Shown in pieces: positions 6,450-11,351 of a DNA stretch of 11,351 nt; the first letter of the stretch is position 1; each line of letters starts with the position of its first letter. Below the pieces are notes generated by a model that worked only from the letters and a program-made list of their open reading frames with translations, was not told where the DNA came from and ran no database searches. The position numbers and the translations under genes were made by a program. The stretch is from the NCBI GenBank assembly GCA_964584755.1, contig CAZPAV010000065.1, positions 1-11,351 on the forward strand, read 5' to 3'. This DNA is from CAZPAV01 sp964584755. Its GTDB lineage: Bacteria > Actinomycetota > Acidimicrobiia > Spongiisociales > UBA5794.

Positions 6450-6881
6450 ATGGGAGACCTGACCCGGAACTTTTCCCGATCCGAGTTCGCGTGCCCGTGC
6501 TGCGGCCGGGCGGACGTCGACATGCGCCTGGTGGAAGCGCTCCAGGAGCTGCGTGACCTGGCCGGCGTGCCGGTCCGCGTCAACAGCGGGTTCCGTTGCG
6601 CGAAGCACAACCGGGAGGTCGGCGGGGCGCGCAGGAGCCGGCACCTGCTCGGCGAGGCCGCGGACATCGTGGTGAAAGGACTCACGCCCGAGCGGATGTA
6701 CCGGCTGGCCGAGCAGGTGGAGGCCTTCAGGAACGGCGGGATCGGCCTCTACCCGCAGCAGGGGTTCATCCACGTGGACGTGCGGGGCGGCCGGGCCCGC
6801 TGGGCGCGTCTCGACGGAAAGTACGTGGCGCTGGAAAAGGCGCTGCAGAGTGAAGGAGGAAACGACCATGCAACAGCTTGA
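6450..6881 (+). CDS. M15-family zinc peptidase (D-Ala-D-Ala carboxypeptidase/endolysin type)
   Basis: A 143-residue single-domain peptidase of the Peptidase_M15_3 type. Family members cleave peptide bonds in peptidoglycan stem peptides. Visible landmarks are FSRSEFACPCCGR at 8-20, VNSGFRCAKHN at 44-54, SRHLLGEAADIV at 63-74 and GFIHVDVRGGRARW at 105-118. The expected zinc ligands are His65, Asp72 and His108, and Asp110 may assist catalysis. Length is normal for this short family, and no residue of the site is missing. There is no signal peptide or membrane segment, so it must either reach the wall through a holin or ride in the tail tip. Its place between hub and spike genes fits a tail-associated lysin, while the overlapping downstream membrane protein fits a lysis cassette. 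Its end overlaps the next gene by 14 nt. Confidence 0.9.
   Translation: MGDLTRNFSRSEFACPCCGRADVDMRLVEALQELRDLAGVPVRVNSGFRCAKHNREVGGARRSRHLLGEAADIVVKGLTPERMYRLAEQVEAFRNGGIGLYPQQGFIHVDVRGGRARWARLDGKYVALEKALQSEGGNDHATA
6853..6860 (+). promoter_or_regulatory. Ribosome binding site AAGGAGGA deciding the start at 6868
   Basis: This site lies inside the end of the M15 gene, 7 nt before ATG 6868. An upstream in-frame GTG at 6850 would place the site within the coding sequence, so ATG 6868 is preferred. Confidence 0.75.
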
Positions 6882-7194
6882 GCGGATCGTGATCTTCGTG
6901 CTGGAGAACAAGGAGCTCTTCGCCACGCTCCTCGTGACCCTGCTCACCATCGTGAAGCTGACCTCGTGGGGGCGCGCCAAGGCGCGGGCCCTGGACGCGG
7001 TCATCGGGGTCATCGAGCGCCTGGGCGCCAAGGAGGTCAAGGGCGCCGTGGCCGCCCGGGAGGCCGGACTGCCCGCCGCGGCCAGGGACGCCATCCGGCA
7101 CGCGGTGTCCAAGGCCGACCCGAAGAAGACGCCCGACGGGCTCGCCACGCGGGTGGTGCGCGAGGTCCTGCGCGGCGTGTTGCCCAGGAAGTGA
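6868..7194 (+). CDS. Small single-span membrane protein, holin-like
   Basis: A 108-residue protein with one strongly hydrophobic stretch at about 18-33 (LFATLLVTLLTIVKLT), a basic flank (WGRAKARA), and a long amphipathic, Lys/Arg-rich C-terminal part predicted to be helical and cytoplasmic. I do not recognise a named family. Its size, its single span and its 14 nt overlap with the M15 peptidase gene make it a candidate holin or holin accessory that lets the peptidase reach the wall. It could instead be a tail-associated membrane protein with no lysis role, since it sits inside the baseplate operon. The start at 6868 follows an AAGGAGGA site. The next gene begins 15 nt after its stop. Confidence 0.6.
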   Translation: MQQLERIVIFVLENKELFATLLVTLLTIVKLTSWGRAKARALDAVIGVIERLGAKEVKGAVAAREAGLPAAARDAIRHAVSKADPKKTPDGLATRVVREVLRGVLPRK

Positions 7195-7209
7195 TCCGAA
7201 GGCGCGCCC

Positions 7210-8259
7210 ATGATCGAAACCCAGGACCGACAGCACGAGGAGCGCTACAAGAACCGCTGGTACGGGAAGTACCGGGCGTTCGTGCGCGACAACAACGACC
7301 CGGAACGGCTCGGCCGGTGCAGGCTGGAGATCCCGGCCGTGCTCGGCACCGGCCGGGAGAACTGGTCCGAGTGGGCCTGGCCCTGCTTTCCCTACGGCGG
7401 CAACGAGGACGTGGGGGTGTTTCTGGTCCCCGAGGAAGGGGCTTCGGTCTGGGCCGAGTTCGAGGGAGGCAACGTCCAGTATCCCATCTGGACCGGCGTG
7501 TGGCTGGCGAAAAGCAACCCGGGCGAGCAACCGGAGGAATCGAAGCGGCTCTGCAGCGATCCCACCTGCCGTGACTGCGAGGACAAGGTCGAGCACCGAC
7601 CCGACCGCCACGACGACCTGGAACACAAGAAATACCACGGCCATCCGCCGTACTACTGTCCGCGGCGGAAGGTGCTGCTGAAGACCGAGACCGGCCACAC
7701 CATCGTGGTGGACGACCGCGACGAGGAGGAATTCCTCAAGGTCATCGACCGCGGTGGGCAGATCCTCCACATGGAATGCCGGGTCAAGCGCGACGTCCAG
7801 GTGGGCAACACGCGGCGCCGCGGCGAAAGGGACGCCGAGCGGGGCGACCAGCTCGACATCGATTCCGACATCAAGGACCAGCGCGCCAGGATCGAGATCA
7901 CCGACCTGTGCCGCCAGTTCGTGCGCTGGGAGGCATGGAAGGACAAGGAGAAGATCCACATCCAGTCCTGCGACAAGACCCGGGCCCGCTGGCAGAAGAT
8001 CCTCATCGACACCACCAGGGGCCGGGAGAAGGTTCACATCTGGGGCCTGGGCGGCGTCCAGGAGATCCTCATCGACTCCACCGCCGGCAGGGAGATGATC
8101 CGTCTGACCGACAAGGCCGGCCAGGTGGTGGTGATGGACGCGGCCGCAGGCCGGGAACGGATCCAGGCTACCGACAAGGCCGGCAGCGTGATCCTCATGG
8201 ACGGCGTGATGGGCAACATCCTCATCCGCTCGGCCAACAAGGTCCTGATCAACACCTGA
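7210..8259 (+). CDS. Baseplate assembly protein V / gp5-type spike with beta-repeat tail
   Basis: A 349-residue spike protein. Residues about 18-99 form the OB-fold of gpV/gp5/VgrG spikes: YRAFVRDNNDPERLGRCRLE, a WAWPCFPYGG turn at 55-64, then VPEEGASVWAEFEGGN and YPIWTGVW. The C-terminus (261-349) holds four related 21-24 residue units ending in beta strands (ILIDTTRGREKVHI, ILIDSTAGREMIRL, VVVMDAAAGRERIQ, VILMDGVMGNILIR), as expected for the triple-stranded beta-helix needle that pierces the outer membrane. Between them lies an unusual Cys/His-rich segment at 115-150 (Cys115, 120, 123, 150 plus His129, 134, 139, 143, 145), possibly a metal site. No lysozyme domain like that of T4 gp5 is present; the separate M15 gene may serve instead. 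AAGG lies 7 nt before ATG. The PAAR protein encoded downstream would cap the needle. Confidence 0.88.
   Translation: MIETQDRQHEERYKNRWYGKYRAFVRDNNDPERLGRCRLEIPAVLGTGRENWSEWAWPCFPYGGNEDVGVFLVPEEGASVWAEFEGGNVQYPIWTGVWLAKSNPGEQPEESKRLCSDPTCRDCEDKVEHRPDRHDDLEHKKYHGHPPYYCPRRKVLLKTETGHTIVVDDRDEEEFLKVIDRGGQILHMECRVKRDVQVGNTRRRGERDAERGDQLDIDSDIKDQRARIEITDLCRQFVRWEAWKDKEKIHIQSCDKTRARWQKILIDTTRGREKVHIWGLGGVQEILIDSTAGREMIRLTDKAGQVVVMDAAAGRERIQATDKAGSVILMDGVMGNILIRSANKVLINT
7990..8256 (+). repeat. Four beta-strand repeat units at the spike C-terminus
   Basis: Residues 261-282, 283-304, 305-325 and 326-349 share the pattern of a four-residue hydrophobic strand, Asp, Thr/Ala/Gly-rich turn, GRE, hydrophobic strand, then TDKAG or a similar linker. 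Two units carry an identical TDKAG. Spacing is 22, 22, 21 and 24 residues, consistent with stacked rungs of a needle. Confidence 0.7.
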
Positions 8260-8270
8260 CGGAGTGCGTG

Positions 8271-9026
8271 ATGGCGGCGATCTCGATCATCATGACGGTC
8301 TTCAACCGGGAGCGGTACCTGGAACGGGCCGTGGAGAGCGTGCTGGCGCAGACCCGGCGGGACTTCGAGCTGCTGATCTGGGACGACGGTTCCACCGACC
8401 GCTCCGTGGAGATCGCCCGCGACTACGCCAAGCTTGACGACCGCGTGCGCGTGACGGCCTCCGAGCACCGGGGACGGACCCCGGCCCTGAAGGCGGCGAT
8501 TGCGGAGACCTCGGGCGACTACCTCGGCTGGGTGGACAGCGACGACCTGCTCGCCCCCACGGCGCTCGAGGAGACCGCGGCGGTGCTCGACGCTGAACCC
8601 GACGTGGGCCTCGTCTACACCGACTACGTGGTCATCGACGAGTCCGGCAGGGCACGGGGCTACGGCCGCCGCTGCCGCATCCCGTATTCGAGGGACCGGC
8701 TGCTGCTGGACTTCATGACCTTCCACTTCCGCCTGATCCGGCGCTCGGTCTTCGACCGGGTCGGCGGCATCGACGAGTCCTTCGAGTGCGCCGAGGACTA
8801 CGACCTGTGCCTGCGCCTTTCGGAGGCCGCGGAGGTGCGGCACGTGAAGAAGCCGCTCTACTACTACCGCAGCCACCGGGAGAGCGTCTCCCACAGGATG
8901 AGGGTCGAGCAGATCCAATGCGCCCGCAGGGCCATCGCCCGGGCGCTCGAGCGCCGGGGACTCGCCGACCGCTTCGAGGTGGACGTCCAGATCCGCGGCC
9001 GGTTCTCGCTGCGGCAGAGGAGGTGA
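8271..9026 (+). CDS. Family 2 glycosyltransferase (GT-A fold)
   Basis: A 251-residue glycosyltransferase that would transfer a sugar from a nucleotide-sugar donor to an unknown acceptor in the cytoplasm. GT2 hallmarks are in order: SIIMTVFNRERYLERAVESV at 5-24, LLIWDDGSTDRSVEIARDYA at 34-53, ALKAAIAETSGDYLGWVDSD at 72-91 with the metal-binding Asp-x-Asp (Asp89, Asp91, plus Asp92), VGLVYTDY at 112-119 and CAEDYDLCLRLSE at 173-185 with a likely catalytic Asp176. A YYYRSHRESVSH segment lies near 197-208. There is no membrane span, so it is unlike the polyprenyl-phosphate GTs of O-antigen conversion cassettes. The start has GGAG 6 nt upstream and lies 11 nt after the spike stop. All key residues are intact. 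It sits between spike and PAAR genes, so acceptors could be tail proteins or host surface glycans; this is inference. Confidence 0.95.
   Translation: MAAISIIMTVFNRERYLERAVESVLAQTRRDFELLIWDDGSTDRSVEIARDYAKLDDRVRVTASEHRGRTPALKAAIAETSGDYLGWVDSDDLLAPTALEETAAVLDAEPDVGLVYTDYVVIDESGRARGYGRRCRIPYSRDRLLLDFMTFHFRLIRRSVFDRVGGIDESFECAEDYDLCLRLSEAAEVRHVKKPLYYYRSHRESVSHRMRVEQIQCARRAIARALERRGLADRFEVDVQIRGRFSLRQRR
9018..9026 (+). promoter_or_regulatory. Full-length Shine-Dalgarno AGGAGGTGA within the glycosyltransferase stop
   Basis: The final TGA of this element is the glycosyltransferase stop codon. ATG 9029 lies 2 nt after it (5 nt after GGAGG), which fixes the start of the coiled-coil membrane protein and couples the two genes. 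Confidence 0.85.
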
Positions 9027-9028
9027 GC

Positions 9029-9400
9029 ATGTCCGAACACCAGGCACATACGCCGCCGGACTGGGCGGAGAGCGAGCGCCTCCTGGTGCGCACCTTCGAC
9101 GCCTGGCGGGCAGAGTTCCGCAGCATCCTCGAGGACCACCGCCGCGAGATCCAGGCCCGGCTGGAGAAGATCGAGCGTGAGATCGAGAAGAAGTCGGACA
9201 AGGAGAACGTGGACCTCCTGGCGCGGAGCATCCACGAGGAACTGCGCCGCCACGCCGACGACATCAAGAACCTCTATGCCGGCCTCAACGACAAGCTGGG
9301 CATCGAGACCATGTGGAAGGTGGTCGGCCTGGTCCTGACGCTGGGAAGCGTGTTCGGCGGCGTGGTGGGGTTCGTGATCCACCTGCTGGCGAGGAGATAG
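9029..9400 (+). CDS. Coiled-coil protein with C-terminal membrane span (XhlA-like)
   Basis: A 123-residue protein with a charged helical body (about 25-90, for example EIQARLEKIEREIEKKSDKE, with heptad-like hydrophobic spacing) followed by one membrane span at about 98-120 and a basic ARR end. This layout is that of hemolysin XhlA and similar small phage proteins, which sit in the inner membrane with the coiled coil in the cytoplasm and assist lysis. Family membership is suggested by architecture only. Alternatives are a tail-tip or membrane-docking accessory, or a second holin beside the one encoded upstream. The start follows a full AGGAGGTGA. The next gene begins 2 nt after its stop, so production is likely coupled with the glycosyltransferase and the PAAR protein. 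Confidence 0.65.
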   Translation: MSEHQAHTPPDWAESERLLVRTFDAWRAEFRSILEDHRREIQARLEKIEREIEKKSDKENVDLLARSIHEELRRHADDIKNLYAGLNDKLGIETMWKVVGLVLTLGSVFGGVVGFVIHLLARR

Positions 9401-9402
9401 AG

Positions 9403-9669
9403 ATGGCCAGGCCACAGGCGAGACTCGGCGACATATCGAGCCACGGGGGCGTGATCGTCACCGGGGCCGTGCGGACGGTGGTGAACGGCAGGCCCGCGGC
9501 GCGGATGGGAGACCTCCACGCCTGCCCGATACCCGGCCACGGCGTGACACCCATCGTGACCGGGAGCCTGGACACCGTGACCGAGGGGATGCCCAACGCG
9601 CGGGTCGGCGACATCACCGCCTGCGGCGCGGTGATCGTCACCGGAAGCCCGGATACCACCGACGACTGA
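9403..9669 (+). CDS. PAAR-domain spike tip protein
   Basis: An 88-residue protein made of a single PAAR domain, the small zinc-binding cone that sharpens the tip of gp5/VgrG-type spikes. It reads RLGDISSHGGVIVTGAVRTV at 7-26, NGRPAARMGDLHACPIPGHG at 28-47 (with a literal PAAR), then TEGMPNARVGDITACGAVIV at 60-79. The probable metal ligands are among His14, His39, Cys41, His46 and Cys74. Length matches stand-alone PAAR proteins; there is no C-terminal toxin extension, so it is a structural tip and not an evolved effector carrier. GAGGAG lies 6 nt before ATG. It is expected to cap the needle of the gpV-type spike encoded about 1.1 kb upstream. Confidence 0.95.
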   Translation: MARPQARLGDISSHGGVIVTGAVRTVVNGRPAARMGDLHACPIPGHGVTPIVTGSLDTVTEGMPNARVGDITACGAVIVTGSPDTTDD

Positions 9670-9678
9670 GGAGAGCGC

Positions 9679-10008
9679 ATGGATTGCGAAGAACTGCAGG
9701 TCCGCTACTGGGACGTGTTCCCCAAGTCGGTGAAGGTCTCCCTCACCGGCTGGCCGGTGACGGTCCCCCTGTCGGTGCGGGGCGAACCGGCCGGCGAGGT
9801 GCAGTTCGAGAGTGCTGACCCGAACATCGCGTGGGTGGACGAGAGCGGCCGGCTCAACCTCGGCTGGCAGGCGGGCGCCACGGTGATCACGGCCTACGAC
9901 TCCGAGGACCGGGAGAGCGTGCGCCACATCCAGGTCGAGGTGGTGGACTACGGCCAGGGCGGCGAAGGTGGAGGCTACGATGGCTACGGCTTCGAGTTTC
10001 CCGAGTGA
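9679..10008 (+). CDS. Small Ig-like (BIG-type) tail-associated protein
   Basis: A 109-residue beta-rich protein. Strands such as VTVPLSVRG, EVQFESADPNIAWVDESGRL and GATVITAYDSEDRESVRHI give the pattern of bacterial Ig-like domains (S.n..iA.vd..G.l..g..GaatIta.......v.v.V) that decorate phage tails and adhesins. The YWDV motif at 10-13 and the domain order recur in the next gene, so the two are paralogues. The C-terminal 18 residues are Gly/Tyr-rich (GGEGGGYDGYGFEF), like a flexible tether. GAGGAG overlapping the PAAR stop lies 5 nt before ATG. The end overlaps the next gene by 29 nt. Function is probably decoration or surface contact; this is inferred from domain type and location. Confidence 0.7.
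   Translation: MDCEELQVRYWDVFPKSVKVSLTGWPVTVPLSVRGEPAGEVQFESADPNIAWVDESGRLNLGWQAGATVITAYDSEDRESVRHIQVEVVDYGQGGEGGGYDGYGFEFPE
9967..9974 (+). promoter_or_regulatory. Ribosome binding site GGTGGAGG deciding the start at 9980
   Basis: This site lies 5 nt before ATG 9980, inside the Gly-rich end of the preceding gene. An upstream in-frame GTG at 9968 overlaps the site itself, so ATG 9980 is preferred. The Gly codons of the upstream protein double as this signal. Confidence 0.65.
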
Positions 10009-10729
10009 CCTCGCCGTCCCCTACTGGGACGTCGCGCCTTCCCTGGTGCGGGAGCCGTACCAGGAGACGCCGGAGTCGGTCCGGCTCTCCGTGCTCGGCG
10101 ATCCGGGCGGAGAAGTATCCTTCGTCTCCACCAACCCGGACGTGGCCCGGGTGGAAGGCGGCGTCCTTCATTTCGGCGGAACGCCGGGCGCCGCGGTCAT
10201 CACCGCCGAGGCCGTCCGGGAGGGCGCCGTGCGCTCGCGGCGCTACATCCAGGTGGACGTCGTCAGGGAGACCCGGGCCGGCGGGCTGGACTGGCAACCC
10301 TCCGGGTACGTGGAGCAGCTTCCGGACGGCACCTGGCATTTCTACTACTTTTCCGGCTGGTACGACGAGGACGGCAGCAACATCCGGGTCACCGGCGAGC
10401 TCGCGGCCGAGGTCTTCCTCGACCGCGGCTATCTCCTGCGCTTCGACGTATGGGGCGAGATCGAGAGCGTGGACGCTCCCTGGTACGACACCCTGGAGCT
10501 GTACGTCGACTGGTCGTTCATGCGCCGTTTCAACCCTTCGGAGGACGTCAACGGCGGGGCCCTCGAACCCTATGTCGTCCCGAGACGCACGGAGATCGTC
10601 GACCTCTCCATGTTCACGGGGCGGACCGTGAGGCTGCGGTTCCTGTGGGACACGCGGGACGGCCTGTTCCAGAAATTCGAGGGCTGGTTCGTCTCGGGCA
10701 TCGAACTCGTACCGGTGAGAGGTTTGTGA
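9980..10729 (+). CDS. Ig-like plus jelly-roll/MAM-like putative tail adhesin
   Basis: A 249-residue protein with two parts. Residues about 10-95 repeat the Ig-like domain of the preceding gene, with YWDVAP at 15-20, EVSFVSTNPDVARVEGGVL and GAAVITAEAV, then YIQVDVV. Residues about 100-249 form a beta-rich domain with HFYYFSGWYDEDGSN, LLRFDVWGEIESVDAPWYDT, DLSMFTGRTVRLRFLWDT and FEGWFVSGIELV. This order (LRFD.W....D...v, DLS...G.tVRLRF..DT......GW....I.L) is typical of jelly-roll domains related to MAM domains and the C-termini of immune-inhibitor-A-like proteins, which bind sugars or proteins. It has no signal peptide, so it probably acts as part of the particle. The start overlaps the upstream gene by 29 nt in a different frame. 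A receptor-binding or fibre role is inferred from architecture and position. Confidence 0.68.
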   Translation: MATASSFPSDLAVPYWDVAPSLVREPYQETPESVRLSVLGDPGGEVSFVSTNPDVARVEGGVLHFGGTPGAAVITAEAVREGAVRSRRYIQVDVVRETRAGGLDWQPSGYVEQLPDGTWHFYYFSGWYDEDGSNIRVTGELAAEVFLDRGYLLRFDVWGEIESVDAPWYDTLELYVDWSFMRRFNPSEDVNGGALEPYVVPRRTEIVDLSMFTGRTVRLRFLWDTRDGLFQKFEGWFVSGIELVPVRGL

Positions 10730-10732
10730 CGG

Positions 10733-11351
10733 ATGGTCTTCGGGAACGGATACGGCGAGGAAGGCGACGGGCTCATCATCGAGCGGACCAGTTCCGCGCC
10801 CGCGCACTACGAGTTCATGGCCCTGGTGCGGCTCCTGGCCGCCGGGCTCGGGGTCTGTGAAGACGAGGCGGCCGAGGGCCCCTATCTCCTGCAGATCCGG
10901 GACAAGCTGGAAGAGATCCGGGCGCTGCTGGAGCAGAGCCATGCCGCCTCCGAGGCGTTGCGGGCCGAAGCGCAGGCCGTCCTGGAGGCCCACGCGCAAA
11001 GCGCCGAGGAGTACGTGCGGCAGGTCGAAGAACCTGAGCCGCCGGACTTCGATCCGTTCGTGGCCATGCCCGCCGGGACGACGGTGCGCGACCTGCCCGA
11101 CGGCGGCCGCCTGTTCACCCTGGCCGACGGCTCGTTCGTGCGCGTCGACGCCGGGGGGAACCTTTCGGCCCTCACGGCGGACGGCGCGGTGGAGGTGCTG
11201 GAGCCCGCCCGCGGCGGGGTCGTGACGCTTCCGGACGGACGGGAGCTCGTCCTCAAGCCCGAAGCCGTGCGGGTCACCCACGAGGCGGCCGGCATCGAGG
11301 GACTGCCGCTCGATATTGATCCGGTGCAGACAGCCGAGGGACGTTACCGGG
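10733..11351 (+). CDS. Putative tail fibre-like protein, 5' part (runs off the window)
   Basis: An open frame of 206 codons from ATG 10733 to the window end without a stop. It starts 3 nt after the previous stop; only a weak GAGAGG lies upstream, so translation is probably coupled. Residues 1-14 are Gly-rich (MVFGNGYGEEGDG). Residues about 50-98 are a charged, Ala/Glu/Leu-rich helix (LQIRDKLEEIRALLEQSHAA) likely to be a coiled coil and so a trimer or dimer stem. From about 108 the protein turns beta-rich with repeated Asp-Gly turns: LPDGGRLFTLADGSFVRVDA, NLSALTADGAVEVLEP and VVTLPDGRELVLKPE. The architecture recalls fibre or needle proteins. I do not recognise a named family, and the missing 3' part could hold the receptor-binding or effector domain. 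Confidence 0.7.
   Translation, partial: MVFGNGYGEEGDGLIIERTSSAPAHYEFMALVRLLAAGLGVCEDEAAEGPYLLQIRDKLEEIRALLEQSHAASEALRAEAQAVLEAHAQSAEEYVRQVEEPEPPDFDPFVAMPAGTTVRDLPDGGRLFTLADGSFVRVDAGGNLSALTADGAVEVLEPARGGVVTLPDGRELVLKPEAVRVTHEAAGIEGLPLDIDPVQTAEGRYR

Noticed and set aside
6766..8037. Long - strand frames opposite the spike (6766-8037), glycosyltransferase (8034-9047) and Ig-like genes (9887-11281)
   Set aside because: Each lies antisense to a gene with clear family motifs and shows the low-complexity composition of mirror frames. No promoter or ribosome site is visible for them.
9679..10729. A possible frameshift fusing the two Ig-like genes
   Set aside because: The overlap contains a good ribosome site 5 nt before the second ATG and no slippery run, so two separate overlapping genes explain it better.

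Overview
The window is a gene-dense, G+C-rich stretch (roughly two thirds G+C by eye, with strong G/C bias at third codon positions) read entirely on the + strand. It is the tail and baseplate module of a contractile-tailed prophage or a phage-tail-derived particle such as a tailocin. Clear Shine-Dalgarno sites (AGGAGGTGA twice) and P2-, Mu- and T4-type tail homologues point to a high-GC Gram-negative host, perhaps a deltaproteobacterium. The sequence does not fix the taxon. No terminase, portal, capsid, integrase, tRNA or attachment site is visible, so phage and tailocin cannot be told apart here.

Bases 1-197 hold the 3' end of a tail assembly chaperone with a probable programmed -1 frameshift (T TTT TTG at 21-27, a Shine-Dalgarno-like GGAGG 10 nt upstream, a zero-frame TAA at 46-48). 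The -1 frame runs into the ATGA overlap with a 1251-residue tape measure protein (194-3949). The tape measure contains a 40-residue tryptophan repeat (four exact-length tandem units plus outliers) and a duplicated 66-residue module. Bases 3958-5029 carry a small nucleoside-deoxyribosyltransferase-like protein, a contractile-injection-system tube/adaptor protein and a separate LysM-like protein. After the only real gap (5030-5164) come the gpD-type hub (5165-6430), an M15 peptidase (6450-6881), a small holin-like membrane protein (6868-7194) and a gpV/gp5-type spike with a C-terminal beta-repeat (7210-8259).

Bases 8271-11351 hold a family 2 glycosyltransferase, a coiled-coil membrane protein resembling XhlA, a PAAR spike tip, two neighbouring proteins with related Ig-like domains (the second also has a jelly-roll/MAM-like domain), and the start of a gene that runs off the window (coiled coil, then beta-rich repeats). 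Nearly every gene overlaps or abuts the next, so this looks like one late operon. Chaperone and tape measure would set tail length; tube adaptor, LysM protein, hub, spike and PAAR tip would form the central baseplate and puncturing device; the M15 peptidase and the membrane proteins would handle peptidoglycan or lysis; the Ig/jelly-roll proteins are candidates for surface contact. The glycosyltransferase and the deoxyribosyltransferase-like protein are the unexpected passengers.
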